NCBI GenBank assembly: GCA_900766325.1
Contig: CAAFVA010000073.1
Location: 1-15,705 of the forward strand
Origin: Bacilli bacterium
GTDB taxonomy: Bacteria; Bacillota_I; Bacilli_A; RF39; UBA660
DNA length: 15,705 nt
Reading direction: 5' to 3'
This document shows, one piece after another, positions 1-7,716 of this stretch. The notes below the pieces were generated by a model. That model did not search any database. It was not told the origin of the DNA and was given only the letters and a program-made list of their open reading frames with translations. The translations under genes were made by a program, and so were the position numbers. The first letter of the stretch is position 1, and every line of letters starts with the position of its first letter.

Positions 1-734
1 CCTATACCAAGTCCTTCTTGAACCATTTTTTTGGTAAGTTCGGTAGCGTATACTCTAAAATTATTTTTTATGATCATATTTTTATTCTTAAATAAAAGTT
101 CTAAAGAATTTATGTCTTCATAGCCCCTCATCGGGAGTAAAACTGGATATTCTTCTAGTTTATTTTCATTATTATTATACATATCATAATATTTTTTAGT
201 AGTAAAAAAACAATTTTCTAATTCACAAATAACTTCTTCGGTAAAATTAGTTTCACTAGTAAATAACGGATATTGTAAAATTATAAAATCTAATTCTTTA
301 TTAAGTAATTTCTCTTTTAATTCGTTAGTTGAAGAAACGTAAATTTCAAAAGATGCATACGGATTTTTATCATTAAATTCCTTAATTAATTTAGGCAACA
401 TAAAAAGTGAAATATGAGAGTAAATACCAATTCTAATATTACCAGTTAACTTTTTATTATCTTCTTGTAATTCTCTTTGAGCCATTATTATGTTGTTAAA
501 AGCCCTAATAACATACGATAATAGTCTTTCACCGTTTTCGGTTAATTTTACGCATTTAGATTCCCTGATGAAAAGCTTAGTGCCTAATTGTTCTTCTAAT
601 TCCTTTATGGAATAACTAATAGCAGGTTGTGATACATGAAGCACCAAAGCCGCCTTAGAAAAACTCTTTTGTTCCGCTACCGCATAAAACATTTTATACT
701 TATTAAAATCAATATTACTGTTATATATTCCCAT
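1..734 (-). CDS. LysR-type transcriptional regulator, 3' end outside window
   Basis: A LysR-family DNA-binding regulator. About 244 codons are visible and the C-terminal end, probably about 50 residues, lies beyond base 1. The N-terminus carries the winged helix-turn-helix: residues near 10-65 read as FYAVAEQKSFSKAA, then HVSQPAISYSIKELEEQLG, then LFIRE and LTENGERLL, which is the standard LysR pattern. The rest fits the periplasmic-binding-protein-like effector domain (GNIRIGIYSH near residue 95, LDFIILQYP near 148). The ATG at 734 is preceded by AAAGGAG at good spacing. It lies 33 bp after the TTD14-like gene on the same strand with no terminator between, so the two may be co-transcribed. 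The effector and target genes cannot be told from the sequence. The family call is firm. Confidence 0.93.
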   Translation of the reverse strand, partial: MGIYNSNIDFNKYKMFYAVAEQKSFSKAALVLHVSQPAISYSIKELEEQLGTKLFIRESKCVKLTENGERLLSYVIRAFNNIIMAQRELQEDNKKLTGNIRIGIYSHISLFMLPKLIKEFNDKNPYASFEIYVSSTNELKEKLLNKELDFIILQYPLFTSETNFTEEVICELENCFFTTKKYYDMYNNNENKLEEYPVLLPMRGYEDINSLELLFKNKNMIIKNNFRVYATELTKKMVQEGLGI

Positions 735-767
735 AACATTCTCCTTTATAACTTTATAATACCATAT

Positions 768-1853
768 TTACCCTATTTTTTTACTTTTATATTTGTTTTG
801 TTCATAACAACCAGCACCATCTAACGTTCTTGATACCTTGATATTATTTGGAATAATACCCTTATTTTCATCACACAAAACCAATATTTTGCCATCATCA
901 TACGATTCTATTTTGTATACAAAACCATCATATATGCTAGATAAAACCTCTTTCTTAATAATTTTTTTAATCTTATACTTTGCAATTAAATTTAAAAATT
1001 CAGCTTGACTAACTTTTTTATCATGAACTATTCTAACTACTTTATTTATAGTTTTTTTAACAACAAAAACATAACTTTCATTTTCCTTATAAATTCTTTT
1101 TATTAGAACGTAGTCATAACCATTTTTGTCATTTAAGTCTAAATAATAGTGATACTCACTAGTCGTAATAGAATTATTATCATCATACATGGTTAGATCT
1201 GATGATGACTCATCTATTTCATACATTTCAAACGAACTTTTTCTTATACCACTTATAAATTCTTTTAAAATATCTATTACTTCGTTTTTCTTATCAGTAA
1301 AATTTTCTTTAGCCTTCACTATTTTTAAGTTACGATGCCCACACCAGCAAAGTAACGTCTTTTTATCTAAGACGCTCGCCTCTTCTTTTGCTTCGTATCT
1401 TGCTTCATTAGATTCGGTTTCATAATTTAAATTATCATAACAAGACGTTGATTCTAAATATATAACTAAATCATAATCATCTAGTATGTTAATTTCATCT
1501 AATCCGTGTTTATCTAATAAATAATCAAACTCTTCATGACTATTTAAATATGCCCAGTTATCCATAACACCACGATCACAAAGAATAAGGTTATTCTCTT
1601 TTTCATTATATTTAATTATGTTGTTAGCCTCTTGTTCTTTAAATACCTGTCTTTCTAACACGGAACCTTGAAAGTCAATTGCGCGTTTTGCATCTTGCGG
1701 TCTTATTAAATTATCAGATAGCTCCGTTGCCGTTTCTGGTATAACAATCAAATTATAATTGGTATGTTTTTTAACATATCTTTTTATCTCTTCAATAATG
1801 GTTGTTTTCCCCGCACTAGGTCCTCCAGTTAATGCTATTTTTATTACACCCAT
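768..1853 (-). CDS. TTD14-like AAA_28 P-loop ATPase with C-terminal CYTH-like domain
   Basis: A 361-aa two-domain protein. The N-terminal half is a NadR/TTD14-type P-loop NTPase: Walker A GGPSAGKTT at 10-18, a Walker B-like LILCDRG at 89-95, and a conserved CWCGHRNLKIV stretch near 169-179. The C-terminal part, about 230-335, alternates beta strands with charged residues, as in CYTH/triphosphate-tunnel folds. This architecture matches the family named after Drosophila TTD14 (a GTP- and phosphoinositide-binding trafficking protein); bacterial members have no settled role. I chose the ATG at 1853 over the in-frame ATG at 1868 because GGGAGGG sits between the two at the right distance to serve the second as ribosome binding site. 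It is preceded by its own promoter and lies upstream of a LysR gene. Family call from motifs; function unknown. Confidence 0.8.
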   Translation of the reverse strand: MGVIKIALTGGPSAGKTTIIEEIKRYVKKHTNYNLIVIPETATELSDNLIRPQDAKRAIDFQGSVLERQVFKEQEANNIIKYNEKENNLILCDRGVMDNWAYLNSHEEFDYLLDKHGLDEINILDDYDLVIYLESTSCYDNLNYETESNEARYEAKEEASVLDKKTLLCWCGHRNLKIVKAKENFTDKKNEVIDILKEFISGIRKSSFEMYEIDESSSDLTMYDDNNSITTSEYHYYLDLNDKNGYDYVLIKRIYKENESYVFVVKKTINKVVRIVHDKKVSQAEFLNLIAKYKIKKIIKKEVLSSIYDGFVYKIESYDDGKILVLCDENKGIIPNNIKVSRTLDGAGCYEQNKYKSKKIG

Positions 1854-1887
1854 ACTAATCCCTCCCATTGGTTTAATTTATATTTTT

Positions 1888-1916
1888 ATAATAACAAGTA
1901 TCCTTTCTAATAACAA
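1888..1916 (-). promoter_or_regulatory. Sigma-A-type promoter for the TTD14-like gene
   Basis: On the minus strand TTGTTA (1916-1911) and TATTAT (1893-1888) are separated by exactly 17 bp and lie about 35 bp before the chosen ATG at 1853. The region is AT-rich, so chance matches are possible. Confidence 0.5.
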
Positions 1917-1950
1917 ATACCTATTTTTTATAAAACTCATAATTTATTTT

Positions 1951-1988
1951 TATAAGAAAAAAAAGCATTTCTTTTCAAGAATGCTTTT
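1951..1988 (-). terminator. Rho-independent terminator after the short pilin-like gene
   Basis: On the minus strand AAAAGCATTCTT pairs with AAGAAATGCTTTT (one bulged base) around a short loop, followed by a T-rich tail TTTTTTTTCTTATA. It lies about 20 bp after the stop of the pilin-like gene at 2009. Confidence 0.8.
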
Positions 1989-2008
1989 AAAAAACAACTT
2001 TCAATAAT

Positions 2009-2581
2009 TTATCTACAAATATCACCCAAACGTATTGTTTCACAATTATTATCATTTTCGTCAGTTTGTGATGAGCAACCACCGGAACTTAATACATTAT
2101 CATAAACCTCTAGTTCATATGTATTATTTGTGTTACCTAAGTTGTCTAATTTGTACGGATAAATACAAGAGTCACCTGTACAAATGAATTTAACGGTTAT
2201 ATTTCCATTAGTAAAATTATCTGGCATCAAATTTCCATCTTCATCAACACTACCAACAAAATCCCTTGGCCAATACATAACACCATACCTACTTGTTATT
2301 CTAACTAATATGTTATTTTCCACTTGATACCAATAATATTTATCGTCAGGTAGAGGTTGAGTAGTAACTGGAACACAATTATCATTTCCATCAGAATCCG
2401 TACTAACGGGTTTAACCTGCTGCGGATTTAACTCTATTCCGTTTATTAAATCATCATTAGCGTTACTAATAATACTGTTAGACGATGAAAACATAGCTAA
2501 AGTAGCACCTAAGAAAAGTAAAAAAGCAATTAGCAACGTATAAAGTATCGTTGAAACGGCAAAGCCTTTGTTATTAAGCAT
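2009..2581 (-). CDS. Short Cys-rich pilin-like secreted protein
   Basis: A 190-aa protein with a class III (prepilin-type) N-terminus: MLNNKG then FAVST, followed by a hydrophobic segment up to about residue 31. The presumed prepilin peptidase cut is after Gly6. The Glu usually found at position 5 of the mature pilin is replaced by Thr11, which is unusual and fits minor or atypical pilin-like proteins. The rest is polar and acidic, with six cysteines (69, 134, 139, 169, 180, 189) that could form three disulfides outside the cell. An in-frame GTG/ATG-type extension upstream is possible, but the ATG at 2581 has AGGAG about 8 bp before it and places the prepilin motif at the N-terminus. No pilus assembly genes are nearby. 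The exact role is unknown: pseudopilin, minor pilin or surface protein. Confidence 0.75.
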   Translation of the reverse strand: MLNNKGFAVSTILYTLLIAFLLFLGATLAMFSSSNSIISNANDDLINGIELNPQQVKPVSTDSDGNDNCVPVTTQPLPDDKYYWYQVENNILVRITSRYGVMYWPRDFVGSVDEDGNLMPDNFTNGNITVKFICTGDSCIYPYKLDNLGNTNNTYELEVYDNVLSSGGCSSQTDENDNNCETIRLGDICR

Positions 2582-2623
2582 GTCAATCACTCCTAGTATG
2601 CATATATCATAACATCTTTTAAT

Positions 2624-2656
2624 AAAAAAAACCATACTTTTATAAAAAATATGGTT
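2624..2656 (-). terminator. Rho-independent terminator of the spoVID-ysxE unit
   Basis: AACCATA (2630-2636) pairs with TATGGTT (2650-2656), and an inner TTTT/AAAA pairing extends the stem. On the minus strand it is followed by a run of T. It lies about 170 bp after the ysxE-like stop, and the stretch between is occupied only by a possible opposite-strand ORF. Confidence 0.7.
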
Positions 2657-2683
2657 AGCAATAATTATCATGTTTCATATAAT
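2655..2683 (+). promoter_or_regulatory. Possible plus-strand promoter for the small membrane ORF
   Basis: TTAGCA (2655-2660) and a perfect TATAAT (2678-2683) are separated by 17 bp, about 19 bp before an ATG with AGGTGA in front of it. The -10 also fits CATANNNTA, the sporulation sigma-K pattern, but that match is short and could be chance. Confidence 0.4.
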
Positions 2684-2701
2684 ACTGTAAAGGTGATGGT
2701 T

Positions 2702-2890
2702 ATGCGTCCTAATAACTTTTTCGGTGGTAAAATGACAAAGTACTTAATTTTGGTAATCGCATTTTGTTTCATTACTTTTTATCAAGCAATATTAACGCTG
2801 ATATTGTGCGCTAGATTTCACGTGTTCTTATTGTTCGTTGACATAATGATTTTGTTCTTTGGTATTTTTTGCCTCATTTTCCATAAATAA
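2702..2890 (+). CDS. Possible small two-helix membrane protein, opposite strand
   Basis: The only plausible plus-strand gene in the window, 62 aa. After MRPNNFFGGK it is almost entirely hydrophobic, with two likely membrane helices (about residues 13-33 and 38-60) and a final HK. For it: AGGTGA five bases before the ATG, a TATAAT-type promoter upstream, and a location mostly in an otherwise non-coding gap. Against it: its last 63 bp overlap the 3' end of the convergent ysxE-like gene, no terminator follows it, and AT-rich DNA readily yields hydrophobic ORFs by chance. I recognise no family. Treat as tentative. Confidence 0.3.
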   Translation: MRPNNFFGGKMTKYLILVIAFCFITFYQAILTLILCARFHVFLLFVDIMILFFGIFCLIFHK

Positions 2891-3757
2891 CCTGTCAGTT
2901 GTAAATAAGTAGTTATATAATTTACCTACCTTGGTTGTTGTTTTAAGCTCCGAGGAATCGAATTCTATTTTCCATGGAATAAAAAGAATTACAAACATAA
3001 GTAATCTTTCTTCTTCAAGTAAAGGAAATCTTCTTGAGTACTCTTTATATAATTCACTAAAATCATATTTATCATAATTATTCTTATACAATTTAATAAA
3101 ATCATAAATAGGTAGATCTCGAACCGCATAATCCCAACTTATAAGTATATTTTCATCATTTCGAATAAGGTGTGATGGATCTAAGTTATTGTGTAATAAT
3201 ACTTCTCTTTTTTTGTTTTTATTACTTGCTATTTCATACCACTTCTCAAGTCTTCTCTTACAAAAATCCAAACAAGAAAATATCATCGAACAGTTTCTTA
3301 TTAATAGGTACTCACTTGGTGATGCATAGTAAAAAGATTCTATTTTCGTAACTAATTCATCGTAATAGTTAAAAACATCATCTATTTTTTCGTTTAACTT
3401 TTCATATATTTCCTTTACTTCATCAAGTGAAGTTTCTTTATAATAAACCGTTTTATTATGTAATAGTGCATCCATTTTTATAACGTCACTAATTCTTTGC
3501 TCACTTGGTGTTAAACAATCATTTACATATTCATAAACATAAGCATCATTATCTTGGTATACGAGTCTTGGTACGTAACCGAAACCTCTAGAATTAAGAT
3601 AATTATATGTATTTAATATGTTGTTTTTATTGTTTTTTTTAGCAACGAAAGTCTTTCCGTCTAAACTTGTATATATAACGGCTTTTTTTCTTATTTCATA
3701 CCTTCTAACAGAAGGACATTGCTTTTTTATAACGTTTCTTAAAAGTTCGTTATTCAT
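2828..3757 (-). CDS. ysxE: YsxE/CotS-family spore-coat-associated kinase-fold protein, likely inactive
   Basis: A 309-aa protein with the layout of aminoglycoside-phosphotransferase/CotS-type kinases. An N-terminal lobe has Lys residues after TSLDGKTFVAKK (near 31-41). The region that should be the HGDxxxxN catalytic loop reads LLHNNLDPSHLI (187-198), and the IDWD-like strand reads ISWDYA (206-211), followed by PIYDFIKLYK. So the catalytic Asp, the metal-binding Asn and the second Asp appear as Asn191, His196 and Ser207, which suggests a pseudokinase. It overlaps the end of the SpoVID-like gene by 8 bp (ATG inside the preceding codons, weak ribosome binding site), implying translational coupling. 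The pair spoVID-ysxE is also found together in B. subtilis. The gene symbol rests on that synteny plus the fold, not on close similarity. Confidence 0.7.
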   Translation of the reverse strand: MNNELLRNVIKKQCPSVRRYEIRKKAVIYTSLDGKTFVAKKNNKNNILNTYNYLNSRGFGYVPRLVYQDNDAYVYEYVNDCLTPSEQRISDVIKMDALLHNKTVYYKETSLDEVKEIYEKLNEKIDDVFNYYDELVTKIESFYYASPSEYLLIRNCSMIFSCLDFCKRRLEKWYEIASNKNKKREVLLHNNLDPSHLIRNDENILISWDYAVRDLPIYDFIKLYKNNYDKYDFSELYKEYSRRFPLLEEERLLMFVILFIPWKIEFDSSELKTTTKVGKLYNYLFTTDRLFMENEAKNTKEQNHYVNEQ

Positions 3758-4493
3758 TTGATAATGGCACTATTATTTTTGTGCCCATCATAACGTTATC
3801 TAAACTGTTATATTTTTCTAATTCTTCTTTAGAAACGTTATATTTTTCCATAACTGTTTCCACGCTTTCGTTTTCTCTTATTATATGTACTTTATAAGTA
3901 CTGTATTTCTCCTCAGTAGATAAAAATCCTGAAGTAATGTTGTCGGTTATTTCGGATATGTTTAAAGTATCATCATCCCTTTTATTAGCTTCCTTTTCCT
4001 CGTTATCAACCATTTTTTCCTCATCAAGCGTTTTTTCTTCGTTAATCATAATATCCTTTCTTTCGCCCCTTTCGTCTTCTTCATTTTTAAACGAAGTCTT
4101 TTCATCTTCGGTAATTATTTCAACAATTTCTTTTTTTTGTTCTTCTAAAACAGGTTTTTGTTCTTTATAATAAACAAGATTATCAACTAAGACATCAATA
4201 TGAACCCTTAAATATTCTTCATTTATTATTTCGTAATAAAAATCATCAACGTCTATTGTTACTTTTGATGCGTCATATTTATCATCAAGCGTAATATCAA
4301 ACTCTATCTTTTTTTCAAATACTTCCTCGTTAATACTTATTTCACTTGCCCTATATTTACCACTAATCGTAAACGTACCAACTACCGAATCATTATTTTC
4401 CATCTTTAAATTATGTTCAAGTGCGATACTAGTTATCTCAGAAATCTTTGAGTCCAAACTAATATCTTTTACAAAAGGTATTATTTGTTTCAT
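3750..4493 (-). CDS. spoVID: SpoVID-like spore coat assembly protein with LysM domain
   Basis: A 247-aa protein in three parts. Residues 1 to about 110 form a beta-rich N-domain (IIPFVKDISL, SVVGTFTISGKYR, FDITLDDKYD, VTIDVDDFYYEI) with the feel of the SpoVID N-terminal domain. Residues about 115-195 are a Glu/Lys-rich low-complexity linker. A C-terminal LysM domain spans about 199-244 (YKVHIIRENESVETVMEKYN, KEELEKYNSL, GTKIIVPL). In B. subtilis SpoVID encases the forespore with coat proteins and binds SafA and lipid II-related targets. The start is the ATG at 4493, with GGAG ten bases upstream; a TTG at 4502 lies too close to that GGAG. No good sigma-A promoter was seen in front of it, which would fit a sporulation sigma factor but proves nothing. 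It is shorter than the B. subtilis protein. Position between lon and ysxE supports the name. Confidence 0.72.
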   Translation of the reverse strand: MKQIIPFVKDISLDSKISEITSIALEHNLKMENNDSVVGTFTISGKYRASEISINEEVFEKKIEFDITLDDKYDASKVTIDVDDFYYEIINEEYLRVHIDVLVDNLVYYKEQKPVLEEQKKEIVEIITEDEKTSFKNEEDERGERKDIMINEEKTLDEEKMVDNEEKEANKRDDDTLNISEITDNITSGFLSTEEKYSTYKVHIIRENESVETVMEKYNVSKEELEKYNSLDNVMMGTKIIVPLSNE

Positions 4494-4525
4494 ATTTATC
4501 AATCTCCATTCAATTAAACATATGT

Positions 4526-4561
4526 AAAAAAAGAAGAAAAATGTTAACTTTTCTTCTTTTT
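4526..4561 (-). terminator. Probable terminator overlapping the lon stop
   Basis: GAAGAAAA (4533-4540) pairs with TTTTCTTC (4549-4556), and flanking A and T runs extend the stem. The loop contains the lon stop codon TAA (4546-4544). On the minus strand the second arm runs into TTTTTTT. The stem is AT-rich, so strength is uncertain. Confidence 0.5.
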
Positions 4562-6880
4562 ATTGAATAATTCATCATATATTTCTTTATAAGTATTAAC
4601 CATTATTATTTTTATGTTATCCAAAACATCTTTTGGTATCTCATCTAAATCTCGCTCGTTTTTCTTTGGAATGATAAAAGTTCTTGCACCAGATAAATAA
4701 GCACCAGTTATCTTTTCTTTTAAACCACCAATTGCAAGGACTTTTCCGGTTAACGTCATCTCACCTGTCATCGCGTACTCTTTAGGTACGGGTACTTTTG
4801 TAAGAGCACTAATTACCGCAGTTGTAAGTGCAATGCCCGCTGAGGGACCATCTTTAGGAATAGCCGTTTCAATAGCATTTATATGAATACATAAGTTTTC
4901 AAGTTTTGATAAATCTATTTTATACTCTTTAGCGTGACTTTTTATATGACCAAGCACAACGGTGGCGCTTTCTTTCATTACGTCCCCTAAGTTACCAGTT
5001 AACTGTACTTGATTTTTAGATTCATAAGTTACAACTTCGATTGGCAAAATATCCCCGCCGTAAGAAGTATACGCAAGACCGTTTACAACTCCTGAGGTAT
5101 CATCTGATAAAAACTCACTATTTTCAAATTTTGGTTTGCCTAAAAACTCCTCTAATTTTTTATCAGTAACCTTTGTGTTTATGGTATCTTTTTTCGCTTC
5201 TATCATGTTTTTAACATATCTTCTAATTACTTTATCAATCATTCTTTTAAGTTCACGCACACCAGCTTCTTTAGTATATTTTTCAATTATTTTAAGTATT
5301 ATTTCATCACTAAATTTTATGTTAGAAGAATCTAGTGCGTATTCTTCAAGTCCTAATCTTATAAGGTGTTTTTTTGCTATAAAAAGCTTCTCATACTCAG
5401 TATAACTAGATAACTTAATGATTTCTAACCGGTCTTTTAATTCGTCTGGTATTTGCTCAATATAGTTCGCCGTTAAAATAAACATAACCTTAGATAAGTC
5501 ATATGGTTCTTCCACGTAGTTATCATAAAACGTTGAGTTTTGCTCCGGGTCTAAAACCTCAAGTAAACTACTTGCTGGATCACCTTTAATATCCTTGGTC
5601 ATCTTATCTACTTCATCAATTAAGAAAACCGGATTACTTGACCCACACTTTTTAAGCGCGTTTATTATCCTACCAGGATTAGCTCCCATGTACGTTCTTC
5701 TATGACCTATTATTTCCGCTGGATCATTTACTCCTCCAACCGATATTTTAACAAACTTACGGTTCATCGCATCGGCAATTGATTTGGCAAGTGATGTCTT
5801 ACCAACACCTGGAGGACCAACCAAACATATTATTGGTGCGTTTCCACTTACGCTTCTTTTTTTAACCGCTAAATACTCAATTATTCTTTCCTTTATATCT
5901 AAAAGCCCATAATGAGAATCATCTAAAACCTCTTTTACCTTCTTTAAATCAGTATTATCCTTTGTGTATACGTTCCAAGGTAAACTAATTAACACGTCTA
6001 AATAATTTCTTATTATCCCAACTTCAGGAGAAACTGAAGGAGTTGATTCGTATTTTTTTATTTCACGATTTATTTTATCAATGACGTTTTTAGGAGCTTT
6101 TAATTTTTTTACTTTTTCTCTTATTTCGTTTACATCATCATCCTTTGATGATACATCACCAAGTTCTTCTTTTATTAACCTTATCTTTTCTCTTAAAACA
6201 AACTCTTTTTGAGAGTTATCTAATTCTTTTTTTAACTTGGTATCAAGTTTTTTTTCTATTTCAAAAACATCAAGTTCTTTTTGTATGTCCTCAAGATCCA
6301 TCATTACTCTTGTATGAGGATTAACAGTGTTTAAAAATTCATACTTTCTTTCAAAAGTAGTAGGCATGTAATTTGCGATAACATCCGCTAGTTTACTTAC
6401 GCTTTGAATATCATTAATAACCCCTAAAATACTATTTGATGCATAAGGAACAATATTAATGTATCTTTCTAGTTCGGTCTTTAACTTTCTTAAAAGAGCC
6501 TCTTCATCGGATGCATCAATTGCGTATCTAACTGGTGGTGAGACAATTCCTTTAAAAACATCATTTTCTCCCTCATAAGGTACGTAATCATCTATTTGTG
6601 CCCTTTTAACGCCTTCGATGGTAACCCTAATAGATGCGTTTGGCAACGTTGTTTTTTTAGTTATTTTTCCTATTATTCCTAAGTTAGGTAACTTACTTAT
6701 TTCGATTCTTTCTTCTAAATAATTTTCTGGTGAAACTAAAAGTACCAACCCATCATGATTTTGACTAGCAAGTTCTATTATTCTCGCATCTAACTCATCT
6801 ATTAAATCTATTTTTAACTCCGCATAAGGAAGTACTACAATCCCTCTTAACAATATTATTGGTAAACTCTTTTTATTCAT
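4544..6880 (-). CDS. lon: ATP-dependent protease LonA
   Basis: A 778-aa LonA, a cytoplasmic hexameric AAA+ serine protease that degrades misfolded and regulatory proteins. It begins with the LON substrate-binding domain (LPIILLRGIVVLPYAE at 6-21). The AAA+ module has Walker A GPPGVGKT at 355-362 and Walker B VFLIDEVDK at 418-426, followed by GDPASSLLEVLDPEQN. The C-terminal protease domain has the catalytic Ser680 in KDGPSAG and Lys723 in GGLKEK, 43 residues apart as in E. coli (679/722). The length is typical. I chose the ATG at 6880 because GGAAGG lies just before it; a TTG at 6907 would precede that site. The gene has its own promoter. No CIRCE or convincing CtsR operator was found upstream. 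It sits between trigger factor and spoVID, as in Bacillus. Confidence 0.98.
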   Translation of the reverse strand: MNKKSLPIILLRGIVVLPYAELKIDLIDELDARIIELASQNHDGLVLLVSPENYLEERIEISKLPNLGIIGKITKKTTLPNASIRVTIEGVKRAQIDDYVPYEGENDVFKGIVSPPVRYAIDASDEEALLRKLKTELERYINIVPYASNSILGVINDIQSVSKLADVIANYMPTTFERKYEFLNTVNPHTRVMMDLEDIQKELDVFEIEKKLDTKLKKELDNSQKEFVLREKIRLIKEELGDVSSKDDDVNEIREKVKKLKAPKNVIDKINREIKKYESTPSVSPEVGIIRNYLDVLISLPWNVYTKDNTDLKKVKEVLDDSHYGLLDIKERIIEYLAVKKRSVSGNAPIICLVGPPGVGKTSLAKSIADAMNRKFVKISVGGVNDPAEIIGHRRTYMGANPGRIINALKKCGSSNPVFLIDEVDKMTKDIKGDPASSLLEVLDPEQNSTFYDNYVEEPYDLSKVMFILTANYIEQIPDELKDRLEIIKLSSYTEYEKLFIAKKHLIRLGLEEYALDSSNIKFSDEIILKIIEKYTKEAGVRELKRMIDKVIRRYVKNMIEAKKDTINTKVTDKKLEEFLGKPKFENSEFLSDDTSGVVNGLAYTSYGGDILPIEVVTYESKNQVQLTGNLGDVMKESATVVLGHIKSHAKEYKIDLSKLENLCIHINAIETAIPKDGPSAGIALTTAVISALTKVPVPKEYAMTGEMTLTGKVLAIGGLKEKITGAYLSGARTFIIPKKNERDLDEIPKDVLDNIKIIMVNTYKEIYDELFNKKKKS

Positions 6881-6919
6881 GAACAACCTTCCTTCCTGCA
6901 AATACAAATTTTACTTTTT

Positions 6920-6947
6920 ATTATAAACCATGTATATAAAAAGTCAA
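6920..6947 (-). promoter_or_regulatory. Sigma-A-type promoter for lon
   Basis: On the minus strand TTGACT (6947-6942) and a perfect TATAAT (6925-6920) are 16 bp apart, about 40 bp before the lon start. Confidence 0.75.
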
Positions 6948-6996
6948 GAAAATTGTCGTAATTATGCACGATAAATTTATGAAAAAAACAATGCTT

Positions 6997-7689
6997 TTAA
7001 AAACCAATTTTATACGATTTTTTGGCACTGTTTTTTAAATCGTCATCTTCATAATTATAATCTTTCAAAAAATTTAAATGTTCTTCTATTAAAAGAAAAC
7101 AAATCGGAAAATTAGAACTAAAATTACGCGGTGTATCTTGTATTTTAAATCTTTGAACATATAGTTCGTTTTCTAACCTAACATCTTTATTTGCTTTTTT
7201 AATTTTTGTCGTGTGAGAGCTATCAGGTATCATAAATTTTGTTTCAATTTGTGAATTAATGTAAAAATTACTAGTTGAAACTTTAGCTCTTTGAACAACT
7301 AAATCTTGTTCTTTTAATGACTCATTACTCTCGTAAATCAACTTTGATTTACTTAATCTTACATAAGAAGTATCCTCGCACTTTGATATTTCTTTACTTT
7401 GTAAAGTCAACCTTAAATTTTTGTTTTTTTCATTAAGCTTTATTTTCAACTTATATTCCAAGGATTCTTCACCATTCTTAACCCTTAAAATTATAAACAG
7501 ATTATCTTTATTATATTGTTTTACTCTATATTCTTCTTTATCCTTTACGTATAAAACAACTATGTCACCGTATTCATCATAACCTTTAAAAATAAATTTT
7601 CTAAATAACTCATCTAATACAATGGCAACGTTTTCATCTACTATGCCTTTTTCTTCCAAACTAAATAAATAATACCAATTATTTTTCAT
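6997..7689 (-). CDS. Unrecognised 230-aa cytoplasmic protein between tig and lon
   Basis: I do not recognise this protein. It is 230 aa from the ATG at 7689, which has GAGG six bases in front; a GTG at 7701 is possible but falls inside that site. It has no signal peptide or membrane segment. The N-terminal third (NNWYYLFSLEEKG, DELFRKFIFKGYDEYGDI) looks mixed alpha/beta. The middle is Lys/Glu-rich with alternating strands (LEYKLKIKLNEKNKNLRLTL). Near the C-terminus are an aromatic LYVQRFKI segment and FPICFLLIEEHL. No catalytic motif or metal site stands out. It has its own TTGACA/TAATAT promoter right after the tig terminator. In Bacillus clpX and lonB occupy this position, but this protein has no P-loop and is neither. 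Confidence 0.8.
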   Translation of the reverse strand: MKNNWYYLFSLEEKGIVDENVAIVLDELFRKFIFKGYDEYGDIVVLYVKDKEEYRVKQYNKDNLFIILRVKNGEESLEYKLKIKLNEKNKNLRLTLQSKEISKCEDTSYVRLSKSKLIYESNESLKEQDLVVQRAKVSTSNFYINSQIETKFMIPDSSHTTKIKKANKDVRLENELYVQRFKIQDTPRNFSSNFPICFLLIEEHLNFLKDYNYEDDDLKNSAKKSYKIGF

Positions 7690-7716
7690 AATACGCCTCA
7701 CTTTCTTTTGAGTAAT

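Noticed and set aside
636..824. Plus-strand 62-aa ORF opposite the LysR start
   Set aside because: It lies opposite a well-supported LysR N-terminus and its low-complexity hydrophobic translation is typical of reverse reading of AT-rich coding DNA.
3937..4170. Plus-strand Ser-rich ORF opposite the SpoVID-like linker
   Set aside because: It is the reverse reading of the Glu/Lys-rich linker, where GAA/AAA codons give Ser/Phe runs; no ribosome binding site of note.
6942..6966. Possible CtsR heat-shock operator before lon
   Set aside because: One AGTCAA half-site is present, but the second half at the required spacing does not match, and no CIRCE repeat was found.
6948..6996. Terminator after the 230-aa unknown gene
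   Set aside because: A T-rich run is present, but I could not find a stable stem in front of it.
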